Assembly (NCBI GenBank): GCA_963803295.1
Contig: CAWDMC010000004.1
Coordinates: 1 to 64,000, forward strand
Direction of reading: 5' to 3'
Source: CAWDMC01 sp963803295
GTDB taxonomy: Bacteria > Acidobacteriota > Terriglobia > UBA7540
DNA length: 64,000 bases
The notes beneath the pieces were generated by a model. The model was not told the DNA's origin, did not search any database, and saw only the letters and a list, made by a program, of their open reading frames with translations. The position numbers and the translations under genes were made by a program. Of this stretch, positions 10,371 to 18,907 are shown piece by piece (the stretch's first letter is position 1; each line of letters starts with the position of its first letter).

Positions 10371-10862
10371 CTAGTTCGCAACGGTATCGCCGTCAGTGGA
10401 CGAGGCCGGGATCTCTTGGAGTTCGGTCGGCTGTTGGCAACACACGCAATTTCCGGGCTCCAGGGCAGTAATGTTGCACGTCTCGCAGTAATAACGGACG
10501 CGATAGAGTCTTCCGCCTTTAACCGTATAAAAATGGGAGACTTTGAAGCCGCCATCGGGCTCGTAGGCGCCAAGCAGGCGCACTTGACGACCGAGAAGGC
10601 GGGGATCAGAGAGCGTGTGGAACACGTAGCTTACCTTGGCCGAAAGCATTAACTGGCGACCCTCGGTCTTCAGAGCAGGTCCGCTACCGGCTACGAACGA
10701 TAGTGTACCTTCCACAGCCACCTCTTGCTTCACGACCGACTTCAAGGGCGAAGTCTGAGCTCGAACCGCAGCCGCGAAAACGAGGAGGCAGGCCCCTCCG
10801 AGTGTCACCAGAACCGCATTCCGTCGCAATATCGGCTCTAACTCGAGGATTTGAACCCGCAT
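10371..10862 (-). CDS. Secreted protein with C-terminal Cys4 motif, unknown function
   Basis: The product is about 163 residues. The hydrophobic stretch AVLVTLGGACLLVFAAAVRA is a likely signal peptide cut near AQT, so it is probably exported. The C-terminus has YYCETCN followed by NCVCCQQ, a possible small zinc-binding knuckle. The middle part reads like a small beta domain. The ATG at 10862 is preferred; a GTG at 10886 is in frame. It is the first of three consecutive minus-strand exported-protein genes downstream of tRNA-His. I do not recognise a named family. Confidence 0.65.
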   Translation of the reverse strand: MRVQILELEPILRRNAVLVTLGGACLLVFAAAVRAQTSPLKSVVKQEVAVEGTLSFVAGSGPALKTEGRQLMLSAKVSYVFHTLSDPRLLGRQVRLLGAYEPDGGFKVSHFYTVKGGRLYRVRYYCETCNITALEPGNCVCCQQPTELQEIPASSTDGDTVAN

Positions 10863-10927
10863 CAGTTTTTGTCCCGCGGAAGTCACTGCGGAGCCAATAC
10901 GAGAGCTTGGACCGTCTCGGGGCGTCG

Positions 10928-11599
10928 CTAAGTCTGCGCGGTGGTTTGTCCCACCACCACCAGCGCGATCGGCAAAGACTTCGAGCCGGCAAGCTTTAAT
11001 TCCACTGCCGTGTAACCGTCGCCTGTCTGCACCACCGATGGGAAGGTCGAACCAGTCGCGGGAACCAAGCTCATCACGGCTGGGTGACCAGTCGTCGTCG
11101 CTTTTTCGCTGAGCTTCATCAGGCTGTCGAAATTCGAGATCTGATTTGGTTGGGGGTCCGCGGAAAGGGGGGAGAGCACAACAAAATCGCGATAAGGATT
11201 GGCCCCCATGTGATTGCCGTCCTGTGGCATAGTTCCGTATCGCAGCGTGTAGTAGCCGGGCTTCAGCGAATTTCCGCGGAAGTCCGTACTCGCAGCTGAG
11301 AAGTGAATAACACCAATTAAGGTGCCGATGCCAAGGTCGGGATAGATGTCACCGCCACCCCCTGACAGACTCACGCTCTTAACTGTCCAAACCTCGCAGA
11401 CAGGGGTGCCTTTGGGATCCTCGACCTGCACACCCTGCGACTCAAGCTGACCTTCCAGGGATGGTGGAAGCTCGGAAGGTGCCGCAGCGCTGGCCATCTT
11501 GTAAGCGCCCTGAGCCGCAACAGCTCGAGTTCCGACCAGCAGTCCCGCAATCAGGGAAATACGCAATGCAGCGGCAAACTTGTGCTGAAGTATTGTCAT
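10928..11599 (-). CDS. Exported protein of unknown function
   Basis: The 223-residue product begins MTILQHKF, followed by a hydrophobic core and AVAAQG, a typical signal peptide. The mature part has a Gly-rich GIGTLIGVIHFS, the phrase KPGYYTLRYGTMPQDGNH, and a C-terminal half that looks beta-rich. It resembles exported hypothetical proteins I associate with Acidobacteriota, but I cannot name a domain. The ATG at 11599 is preferred over upstream starts because it begins the signal peptide. It sits between the Cys4 protein and the DUF1326 gene on the same strand and may be co-transcribed with them. Confidence 0.65.
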   Translation of the reverse strand: MTILQHKFAAALRISLIAGLLVGTRAVAAQGAYKMASAAAPSELPPSLEGQLESQGVQVEDPKGTPVCEVWTVKSVSLSGGGGDIYPDLGIGTLIGVIHFSAASTDFRGNSLKPGYYTLRYGTMPQDGNHMGANPYRDFVVLSPLSADPQPNQISNFDSLMKLSEKATTTGHPAVMSLVPATGSTFPSVVQTGDGYTAVELKLAGSKSLPIALVVVGQTTAQT

Positions 11600-11667
11600 G
11601 ATCCTAGTCCTGACTGTGGACGGTAGAGCACCCGCGTGCTCAGGTAATCCAGACCGTTTCCCCAAGT

Positions 11668-12333
11668 CTAGAGGTTGAATCCCCCGACAAACGCACTGCG
11701 GGAATCGTTCAGATTCCAAGTCTCACCCAATCCTTTGCCGCTAAAAGCCTCACGAAGAGTATAGGCAGGCATGGCGTGACTAACCTTAGTCAATGGCGGA
11801 TAGTAAGTGACCTCATTGCCACAAATATCGTCACCGTGACACAAGCTGCGGGTTTCAATCCGCGCCACATTACCGGCTATCAACTTCACTGTTCCCATAT
11901 CGCTGCCGGTTTCCAGTTTGATCGGTACCGTGTCAATGGCAACCACGTTCCGAGTTAAGGGGCCAGCAACAGATTCGGCGAAAGCGACCAACGCCTCGCG
12001 TTGTTTAGCATTGGCTCGGGAATCGACGAGAAGAACTGATCTTGCGGGATAAGGGTTGTGGTAAGCATCGCCCAGGGTCGCACTTGCTTTTACGATGGCA
12101 ACCACACTGAGTCCGTCGAGCTCAACTCCTTGCCAGGATCCCTGTTCGACCTTCCAAGCCATCATCGCCTGTTTGCCGTCGAGGTTTACCTGTCCATTGG
12201 CAAAGCATGGACCGGTAAATACATCCGCGCTGCGAACCTCGACGTAGTCACCCTTAATGGCTGCGTTTGCCGATATGGTCGCAAAGCCTGCCATAAGAAG
12301 TCCGGACATTGCTAATCCAAATGATCTACGCAT
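11668..12333 (-). CDS. DUF1326 domain-containing exported protein
   Basis: The 221-residue product starts at the ATG at 12333, which has a strong site (AAGGAGGATCG) just upstream; in-frame codons further up are not needed. A signal peptide (MRRSFGLAMSGLLMAG, then SANA) precedes the DUF1326 signature GDYVEVRSADVFTGPCFANG. The family has no established function. The gene starts the minus-strand run of three exported proteins, with gaps of about 70 bases. The domain call is by the N-terminal signature and overall length. Confidence 0.85.
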   Translation of the reverse strand: MRRSFGLAMSGLLMAGFATISANAAIKGDYVEVRSADVFTGPCFANGQVNLDGKQAMMAWKVEQGSWQGVELDGLSVVAIVKASATLGDAYHNPYPARSVLLVDSRANAKQREALVAFAESVAGPLTRNVVAIDTVPIKLETGSDMGTVKLIAGNVARIETRSLCHGDDICGNEVTYYPPLTKVSHAMPAYTLREAFSGKGLGETWNLNDSRSAFVGGFNL

Positions 12334-12671
12334 CTTTCGATCCTCCTTACCCACGAACCTGGGCCGGCCCGCCACAAACTCAAGCTCTCGAACGATCATA
12401 GCGAGATTCTGTTCTTCCTGTGCTCAGCTCATTCTATGCTAGCGCTTACCCTCAGCCGCTTCAATAGTCCAGAATCATATCTATTTATCTAGTTGGATGC
12501 CTTTTATCCCTCATACGTTCCAGGGGAAGAATGCCGTGTTGTTTCGTGCCATCTCGTGGCCCATGCATCTGATTGCCAAAATGCGCTAATCCGCTGTAAA
12601 GAGGCGTTTTGCAGCGCTCAATTCCGGATCGCTTCAACAAGAGCGCCAGCTCTCGACTGTGGTAGCGGAGT
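12334..12671. other. Intergenic stretch without a convincing gene
   Basis: This stretch lies between the 5' end of the DUF1326 gene and the 3' end of the JAB protease gene. The first part would hold the DUF1326 promoter. The 12440-12500 part is AT-richer than its surroundings. Short open frames on both strands have no recognisable content, and I see no RNA gene or repeat. Confidence 0.5.
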
Positions 12672-13085
12672 TCACAACGAGCCCGAGGGTCTCTGGCACA
12701 GGGTGAGGGCAACGCCGGACGGATGAGTGGTCACAATCACCCAAGGCCACGCGGAATGTTCAAGCGCCATCCGGTCACTACCGCTAAGCTCAGGGGAGCC
12801 ACTCGGATGGCTGTGGAACACTGCCACAATTGGCAGTCCGACTTCGGCGGCGATCAGGTGCGCCCGCCGCATTTCATGATCAGGTATGGCAAAGCCGCCG
12901 GTCGTGCTGACTGCATTCAAAGTGCTGATCACCCGATGTACGGTCAGCTGCGTACCGCTCCTCGAGCCGAGCAGGACTCCACAGCACTCTCTCGGGTAGG
13001 CCGCATGGTAGGCTTGGCGCAATTCCGCCACACATTGCGCCGGAACATCGATGCAGCCCGCAGCGCCTTCCGGTTCAAGTGCCAC
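12672..13085 (-). CDS. JAB/JAMM-domain metalloprotease (Prok-JAB)
   Basis: The 137-residue protein is essentially one JAB1/MPN domain. The complete JAMM motif is present: Glu33 in ECCGVLLG, His91 and His93 in HSH, then Ser101 and Asp104 in SGSD at the usual spacing. These residues bind zinc and catalyse isopeptide or peptide cleavage. Stand-alone bacterial members often trim ubiquitin-like sulfur carriers of the ThiS/MoaD type, or work in bacterial ubiquitin-like systems. No such partner is visible here. It begins with GTG and has GAGGA upstream. It is the last gene of a four-gene minus-strand cluster of otherwise unknown genes. Confidence 0.88.
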   Translation of the reverse strand: MALEPEGAAGCIDVPAQCVAELRQAYHAAYPRECCGVLLGSRSGTQLTVHRVISTLNAVSTTGGFAIPDHEMRRAHLIAAEVGLPIVAVFHSHPSGSPELSGSDRMALEHSAWPWVIVTTHPSGVALTLCQRPSGSL

Positions 13086-13162
13086 CGAGATCCTCGCATC
13101 AGAGAGGAAGCCCGGATGGTTTCCGGCATCAAAGCAAAGCTCCCCCTATTCACGAAAGCTAC

Positions 13163-14197
13163 TCACGGAATTACATTGAATTCATGAAGCCCGAAGACCA
13201 GGAAAAAATCCCACAGGAGCCCCGTACCCGTGACTCCACCCACGATGAGAAACGCCAGAAAAGCCAACACTAATCCCACCTTACAGGCCGTGCCGTGGCC
13301 CGCGGGCGAGCCGGCAGGACAGTACTGCGTGACGAGGTATAGCCCTATCGCGCCAATTAGAAACCCAACAACCAAGCCGATTGACAATGGATCATTGCCG
13401 GCCTGAGTGGCAAGCCCCACGTCTTGCAGTTTGCGCCTGTGCTGAGCGAGCAATTGGACGGATTGGACGGCGCCAGCGAGCATCAGATCCGGAATTTCCA
13501 CGTCCCGCGCCTGTCCCGTTACGAGGCCGGGCAAAAGGGCATTCGGCTGGCTGAACTGATCCACCGCCCGATCGAATTGGCCTCGTCTCAGCAACTCATG
13601 AATTGTGCGGGGCTGCCCCGTGGCGGAACGAGTGAAGGCAATGGTGCGAACCTGGTTTGATCCCGCGATGTTGGCCTCGGAGGTCAGCTTGCCCCCCTGG
13701 AGGAAAAAGCGGCCATTGACGCTCTTCATGTTCCCGCTAGCCGCCGTCCAGACACCATCCGCTATCCCGTGGTCCTTCAGAAGTTGCGGGGTCGCAGGAT
13801 CGTTGATTACTTCACTCCAAAGATCCTGAGCCTGCACGGAACCGGCAGCCTGGACCCCGGCAATCCAGGTGTCGAGGGCCTGATCCAGTGTTCCGGCCTG
13901 CTTCAGACGGCTGACGTTCCGCAGCGTTGAAGCTGCGAGATCGCGCACATCGGAGAGAGCTTGACTCGCGTGCGCCTGAACTTCAAGTTCAAAGCTGCTC
14001 GGAACGCCACCTGACGACGCTTTCCGGCTCCGGGCCGCGCTCAGGTAATTTTGATAAGCGAGCAAGTTTGAGGCTCTCGTCAACACCAAACTGTGATCTG
14101 CCGCGATGGCGGTCGAGTTCACGGGGCCCCGCGACAGCAGCCCTCTCGCTTGGGCGATGGCCGCAAAGAATCTCGGATCAGTCTTGCTCTCTGCCAC
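13163..14197 (-). CDS. Unrecognised membrane protein, paralogue A
   Basis: The 344-residue protein has a soluble, mainly helical N-terminal part of about 260 residues and at least two hydrophobic segments near the C-terminus (DPLSIGLVVGFLIGAIGLYL and KVGLVLAFLAFLIVGG). It is clearly paralogous to the next upstream gene. Both share TDPRFFAAIxQA-like starts, GRFFLQxGKL, the LLRRGQFDxxVDQFxQPNAL stretch, a Q-H-R/K-RKL motif and the C-terminal membrane part. The start is GTG with GGAGGAAC upstream. I do not recognise the family. The layout suggests a cytoplasmic domain anchored by C-terminal helices. Confidence 0.7.
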   Translation of the reverse strand: MAESKTDPRFFAAIAQARGLLSRGPVNSTAIAADHSLVLTRASNLLAYQNYLSAARSRKASSGGVPSSFELEVQAHASQALSDVRDLAASTLRNVSRLKQAGTLDQALDTWIAGVQAAGSVQAQDLWSEVINDPATPQLLKDHGIADGVWTAASGNMKSVNGRFFLQGGKLTSEANIAGSNQVRTIAFTRSATGQPRTIHELLRRGQFDRAVDQFSQPNALLPGLVTGQARDVEIPDLMLAGAVQSVQLLAQHRRKLQDVGLATQAGNDPLSIGLVVGFLIGAIGLYLVTQYCPAGSPAGHGTACKVGLVLAFLAFLIVGGVTGTGLLWDFFLVFGLHEFNVIP

Positions 14198-14244
14198 GGC
14201 CGTTCCTCCACTTCATGAGCCTCATGCTTCAAGCCACGGTTGTT

Positions 14245-15306
14245 TTACGCTGATGTCATAATCTCGTTCAAGGCTGTGCCCACATAAATGACAACGGGGA
14301 CCCCAAAAACCAGTCCCCAGGGACCCAGGATGGCCGCGAGAACCAAGGCGGCGAGAACCGTCAAGATCAGCCCGACCTCGCAAGCAGTTTGATTCACAGT
14401 TCCGTGGTCCTTACCGAAATTCGTCGGACACGTATACAAAGAGAGCACCATCCCTACAAGCACCGAGACAAAGGCGGCGATAACGATAACTGAAAGCGGA
14501 TCGGAGCCGGCGACGGTTGCCAAGCCCGTATCTTCCAATTTTCGCTTGTGCTGAGCGAGTGATCGCACACTCAGGATCGCACCCGCCATCACCACGTCGG
14601 GTATTTCCATGTCGCGCGGCGGGCCCACAACCAAATCGAGGGGAAGCGCATTCGGCTGCCCAAACTGGTCAACCAGTGAATCGAATTGCCCGCGACGCAG
14701 CAAATCGCTGACCGTACGAGACGGTCCGGCCGAGGAGTGGGTGAAGACGGCCGACAGCAATTGGGCCTGATCGCTAGTCTTTACCTCGCCGGCCAACTTA
14801 CCATTTTGGAGAAAAAATCGGCCGCTGACCTTGTTCATGTTTTCAGTTACTACGGCCCAGACTTCATCGGTGACGCCTTGGCCTTTCATCATGTTCAACG
14901 CGGACGGGTCGTTCGCAAGGTCGCGCCAAATGTCCTCCACCCGGACCGGTCCGGAAACACTGATCCCGGCAGTCCAGGCATCGAGAGCGCGACCGAGGCC
15001 GCCCGCCTGTTTGACAGCTCTGGTGGTTCGCAGAGCTGCCGCCGCCATGTCATGAGCCTGGGAGAGAGCCGTGGTAGCGCGCACTTGCACTTCACGCTCG
15101 AAGTTGGCCGGCACGCTACTTACCGTTGACTTCTGAAGACGCACCTGCGTGAGATACTTTTGATAGCCAAGCAGGGCGGGAGCTTTCTGGAACACCAAGC
15201 CGCTATCTTGTACCACCGCCGTCGGGTTCAGTGGTCCACCAAGGGAGGCTTGCGTCGCCTGCTGTATCGCCGCGTAGAACCGCGCGTCCGCTCTTCTATC
15301 TGCCAT
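14245..15306 (-). CDS. Unrecognised membrane protein, paralogue B
   Basis: The 353-residue protein is a tandem paralogue of the gene that follows it. It has the same order: a helical soluble part, GRFFLQNGKLAGE, LLRRGQFDSLVDQFGQPNAL, a HKRKLEDTGLAT stretch, then two or three hydrophobic C-terminal segments. A pair of cysteines sits in the loop between membrane segments in both copies (TCPTN and TACEVG here). The ATG has GGGAGGAAA upstream, a good site. The gap to the next gene is 47 bases, consistent with one operon. Function is unknown; the duplication suggests a heteromeric complex. Confidence 0.7.
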   Translation of the reverse strand: MADRRADARFYAAIQQATQASLGGPLNPTAVVQDSGLVFQKAPALLGYQKYLTQVRLQKSTVSSVPANFEREVQVRATTALSQAHDMAAAALRTTRAVKQAGGLGRALDAWTAGISVSGPVRVEDIWRDLANDPSALNMMKGQGVTDEVWAVVTENMNKVSGRFFLQNGKLAGEVKTSDQAQLLSAVFTHSSAGPSRTVSDLLRRGQFDSLVDQFGQPNALPLDLVVGPPRDMEIPDVVMAGAILSVRSLAQHKRKLEDTGLATVAGSDPLSVIVIAAFVSVLVGMVLSLYTCPTNFGKDHGTVNQTACEVGLILTVLAALVLAAILGPWGLVFGVPVVIYVGTALNEIMTSA

Positions 15307-15371
15307 GCTTTCCTCCCGTCCCTGTTAACCGCACGATCAACGGACGAACGGCACCTTATGAAGGTTTAAAT

Positions 15372-17012
15372 TCAACCGCCGAAAGTACCCTTCACGACCC
15401 CGACGCCCCCTCCGACCGTAGTTATGGGACGCAACACGGGCTTCAGATTCCAGCTCGACAGCAGGGCGCGCAGAGCGCTCGACGTGAATCCGGAAATCTT
15501 CTCGATAGGCAATTTGTCAAGCATGGGAATATAAACCGGTCGAAGCAATGCCACGATGAAATCGCGGACCGCCGGTTGCAAAGACTGCTGGTCATTGGCC
15601 GGAGGCTGATCGAACAGCTGCAGATTCATCACCAAGGGTTCCACCGCGGGAGCAGCCAAGTCGCCCAGATCGTTAATTTGATTGCCCTTCGGGTCCCATA
15701 GAGCGAGCAACTGCACGGTCTGCTCTGACTCGAGCCTCAGCGGGTCGCCGAGCGGCTTGTCCGAAGCGCGGATACCGCTCTGCTTGAGGGTGTCGCTGAT
15801 ATTCACCTGGACGCGCGCCCGGCCGGTGGCTGTCTGATCGGAGTTCGAATCTACAGGCATTTGCACGGAAGTCTCCCCGACAATGGGACCGTGGACGGCG
15901 TGGGCGCGCCACAGTGCCCGAAGTACGGGATCCAGGATCGTCTCAGAGACATAGTAGGCAAAGTCGTGCCCGCCCAGAAAGGAGCGCACCATGCTGGGGA
16001 CGCCTCCGGAGTTGTTGCGGAGCGATACGCACAGGGCAAGCACTTCAGCTTCGCCGTCAGGCACCACCAAATCACGAACCCGAGCGAGCGAGAGCTGGGC
16101 GAGGCTGATTTGCGCGGCAGCGAGGTTGCCGGCAAGGGCTACGGCGGGCGAGAGACGAACCGCAGTGGAACTCAGCAGAGGGGCAACCGCTTGACCCAGC
16201 ATGTTCGTGGCGTAACTCGTTTTGAGAAACTCGGAAAGATTCGGGTCGTCGGACTGATAGGTGGGTTGGACCCCACTGAAATTGAGCGAGACTGAGAATT
16301 GCAGCGTATTGGCAGCTACGGAGACTAATGCGGGCACTTGTATCGAAGCCGTTCCTTGTGCCACCGTTGTCCGATCCCCTGCCGGAAGGCCCGGAGCGAG
16401 ACCCGTTCCGGTTGTGAACGTACCGGTGGTGAATACACCGGTCAGAACCGGTTGTTTCGCGACCGTGGCCGGAATTGTGCCAAGCGTGGGATGTGAAGCG
16501 GCTTCGAGTCCGGGAACGGCTGCTCTGGGCTGAGCCGTCGTCAATACCTGTTTCGGTTCGAACAGGTTCACCTGAATGCTCCAGATGATGCTGACGGTGC
16601 GGTGAGGGAGTAGCCGTGATGCCATGGCCACCCCTACCGTCGTCGTCGTCGTTCCAACCTCGGTCAGATCGTCTATGATCCGAGGGCCAAGGGTCTTGAT
16701 TTGAGCAACCGACACCACCAGTTCAAGGTATCTCGGGCGGGTCAGGTCGGGCAGGCGCCAGTGATTCGCAATCACCCCTCTCAGGCCTGGCGAGACCTGG
16801 TCCGCTTGATAAGGCACGCGGACGCTCAGCGGGGCGAGGCCGGCCTGTTCCAGATTGGAGACAAGCGTTCGCTGCAACAGATGTGTGCTGAATTCCAGGA
16901 TCGCGTCGTAACCTGCCGGAATCGTGCTCGGCGAGCCCCACGCCTCGTTGAATGAAGCGCTGAGAGAACCCGACACCACTGTTACGCCGCCGAATATTTG
17001 AGAAAGAGGCAT
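15372..17012 (-). CDS. Unrecognised 546-residue protein, first gene of the JAB cluster
   Basis: The protein starts with ATG preceded by GGAGGAG and has no clear signal peptide. It appears rich in beta structure, with a Thr/Gly-rich low-complexity segment (VFTTGTFTTGTGLAPG) near residue 230. Its length, lack of membrane helices and beta content could fit a structural or assembly protein, but no motif that I know supports a specific role. It is separated by 65 bases from paralogue B and leads a four-gene unit with two membrane paralogues and a JAB protease. Confidence 0.65.
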   Translation of the reverse strand: MPLSQIFGGVTVVSGSLSASFNEAWGSPSTIPAGYDAILEFSTHLLQRTLVSNLEQAGLAPLSVRVPYQADQVSPGLRGVIANHWRLPDLTRPRYLELVVSVAQIKTLGPRIIDDLTEVGTTTTTVGVAMASRLLPHRTVSIIWSIQVNLFEPKQVLTTAQPRAAVPGLEAASHPTLGTIPATVAKQPVLTGVFTTGTFTTGTGLAPGLPAGDRTTVAQGTASIQVPALVSVAANTLQFSVSLNFSGVQPTYQSDDPNLSEFLKTSYATNMLGQAVAPLLSSTAVRLSPAVALAGNLAAAQISLAQLSLARVRDLVVPDGEAEVLALCVSLRNNSGGVPSMVRSFLGGHDFAYYVSETILDPVLRALWRAHAVHGPIVGETSVQMPVDSNSDQTATGRARVQVNISDTLKQSGIRASDKPLGDPLRLESEQTVQLLALWDPKGNQINDLGDLAAPAVEPLVMNLQLFDQPPANDQQSLQPAVRDFIVALLRPVYIPMLDKLPIEKISGFTSSALRALLSSWNLKPVLRPITTVGGGVGVVKGTFGG

Positions 17013-17291
17013 TGTTCTCCTCCGCTACGAGCCGAAGTCATCCTGAAAGCGCGCCCGTAGGCGGCAGGCATCTGGCAGAACTCGGGATCTCTTGTGCCAG
17101 CGAGTTCGCGCGGCAACTGACATTCATCGCCGGCGGGGATGGCCGAACACCGAAGGCGCGAACTTCCCCGTTCGTCAGCCCGCTGTCTTTATGCATTGTT
17201 GTGAAGCAAGCGATAGTAAGCCATCAATTTGGAGGGCGTCAAGCGGAATCTGGCGCCGTGACCTCGCAGGCTGCCGAAAAACTTATCGCTA

Positions 17292-17383
17292 CTGTCATTC
17301 TGAGAAACCGCAGGCGACGAAGAATCTCGCATTGCATTGAAAATATGCAAGGCGAGATCATTCGCTAACGCTCAGGACGACAG
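17292..17383. repeat. 92-bp imperfect palindrome, REP/MITE-like
   Basis: The ends are CTGTCATTCTGAG (17292-17304) and its near-complement CTCAGGACGACAG (17371-17383). The pairing continues inward through CGAAGAATCTCGC and GCGAGATCATTCG to a small AT-rich tip. The whole can fold into one long hairpin. A related half-site (TGTCGTCCTGCGCAGAGCG) occurs at 33958. Sequences of this kind are commonly dispersed in Acidobacteriota. It lies in the 554-base gap between the 546-residue gene and the Cys-rich gene. I see no gene in the rest of that gap. Confidence 0.7.
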
Positions 17384-17566
17384 CTTCGGAGGGTTCTTCC
17401 CGCAGCCTGCTAGGCTAGAGGCTTTGGGCTATCGCGTGTTCTACGAGCGGCGCAGGCTATTTAATTAACTCGCCTTCTCTGTCCAGATCGCTCTTTTCAA
17501 GTGCCCTTCTTTTCGGCTGGAGAGGAGAATAGGCGAGGCAACAAGCGTTGGCTGGCAACGTAGCGC

Positions 17567-17782
17567 TCACAGGCTCTCATGGCAGCCGCGCCCGGCCTGG
17601 CAATGGTCAGGACCGCAGATTTCCCCGTCAGGACCAAGGCAATTCTGGGTATGCGAGCACCAATAGATTCCACTGCCGGACTCCCGCAGGTTGAAGGGCC
17701 TGCCTGTGGGAATGAACATCTCTTTACAGCGCAGCCGGCCACAGAACTCTTCGGCGGTTTGGATATTCCGTTCTTCGTTCAT
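17567..17782 (-). CDS. Small cysteine-rich protein
   Basis: The 71-residue product contains seven cysteines (residues 14, 19, 42, 48, 56, 61, 67), spaced as in small metal-binding or disulfide-rich proteins, and no signal peptide. The ATG at 17782 has GAGGAG six bases upstream, which makes a real gene likely. I cannot name a family. The CxxxxC and C-x5-C spacing could hold zinc or a small iron-sulfur cluster. It lies just 3' of the molybdenum hydroxylase FAD gene on the same strand. Confidence 0.6.
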   Translation of the reverse strand: MNEERNIQTAEEFCGRLRCKEMFIPTGRPFNLRESGSGIYWCSHTQNCLGPDGEICGPDHCQAGRGCHESL

Positions 17783-17827
17783 GCGACTCTCCTCGCGGCG
17801 ATCGAAAGAAGCATTCGAAGCTGGTTG

Positions 17828-18805
17828 CTAAGCCTTGCTCGCCTGCAGTAGGGCCCGCCTCACCGCCACTTCCGTGAGCCGGACCTTGTATCCGTTTCGG
17901 CTAAGCGGTTTGGCTTGGTTTACCGCTGCTTTCCCGGCGGAGGCGGCGGTCTCTGCATTGGCCGACTTGCCCTGCAAGGCCTGTTCAGCTTCAGGGGAAG
18001 ACCATGGTATGGGCGCAACGTGTCCAAGCACGACGCGCGCACTCCGGATGATTCCGCCATCGCTGTGCAGTACGACGGCCGCCGCCGCCAGTGGCCAGTC
18101 CAGACCTTCTCTCGGGCGGACTTCGTAGAGGGCCATTTTGGCGCCGTGCGGGTTCGGAACACTGATCTGGGTCATGATTTCATTAGGCTTGAGTGAATGC
18201 TCTCGCTCCGCCTCGCTCTTCGGAGTGAGGTAGAGATCCTTCACATCTACTTCGCGTGATCCCTGCGGCCCGTGAAGCCGCGCCTTGGCGCCGAGTGCGA
18301 TCAGCACAGGGGCAAAACTCGAAGGACTGACAAAATAGGCCGGCCCCGCGTTGCCCAGGATAGCGTGATACCGATTGTCGCCGTCGGGCACCAGCGATTT
18401 GCCCTTGGCGATCGCCAACAGCCCGTAGCCAGCCCGGTAGTACCAGCAACGCGGACGCTGTAGTAGTTCGCCCCCCACGCTTCCCATATTGCGGAGCTGC
18501 TGACTACGGATGCCCTCTGCGGCCTGCACGAGCGCGGGACAGTGCTGTTTCACGTGAGCATTGTCCATCACCTGCTCAACCGTCGTCATGGCGCCGATGC
18601 GCAGTCCCGCCTCACTCCACTCGATGCCGGTAAGCCCGCTGACATGTTTGAGACTAACCACGCGTTTGGGCGTAGCCGCTTCATCCTTCATCAGGCTGAG
18701 CAGATCGGTGCCGCCGGCCAGAATGGTTGTAGTGCCCCACTCGGCGCTCAGCAGTTTGACAGTCTCCGCAAGCGTCTTGGGACTGGCGTATTCAAAGGCT
18801 TGCAT
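17828..18805 (-). CDS. Molybdenum hydroxylase FAD-binding subunit (subunit M)
   Basis: The 325-residue protein is the FAD subunit of a xanthine dehydrogenase-family enzyme. It has the pyrophosphate-binding TTILAGGTDLLSLM near residue 30 and RNMGSVGGELLQRPRCWYYR near residue 110. The C-terminal CO dehydrogenase flavoprotein domain follows. I chose the ATG at 18805 because GGAGGAG precedes it; a TTG start at 18817 would place that site inside the gene. It passes electrons from the iron-sulfur subunit to an acceptor. The related PaoB type carries a [4Fe-4S] cluster in the region after QRPRC, but only two cysteines occur here, so that cluster is probably absent. It is the third gene of a 2Fe-2S, Mo, FAD operon. 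Confidence 0.92.
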   Translation of the reverse strand: MQAFEYASPKTLAETVKLLSAEWGTTTILAGGTDLLSLMKDEAATPKRVVSLKHVSGLTGIEWSEAGLRIGAMTTVEQVMDNAHVKQHCPALVQAAEGIRSQQLRNMGSVGGELLQRPRCWYYRAGYGLLAIAKGKSLVPDGDNRYHAILGNAGPAYFVSPSSFAPVLIALGAKARLHGPQGSREVDVKDLYLTPKSEAEREHSLKPNEIMTQISVPNPHGAKMALYEVRPREGLDWPLAAAAVVLHSDGGIIRSARVVLGHVAPIPWSSPEAEQALQGKSANAETAASAGKAAVNQAKPLSRNGYKVRLTEVAVRRALLQASKA

Positions 18806-18907
18806 CAGCTCCTCCAAAACCGGGTAGCCACGATACTGTGACGTAGGTCCTTTGCGAGCAGACGCAGGATGAGTCTCCTGAGGCCAGATGCCGGCCCGTC
18901 CTGACCA

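Noticed and set aside
10835..10862. tRNA-like T-arm (GCGGGTTCAAATCCTC on the minus strand)
   Set aside because: No matching acceptor stem, D-arm or anticodon arm is found upstream, and it lies within a protein frame. It is a chance match.
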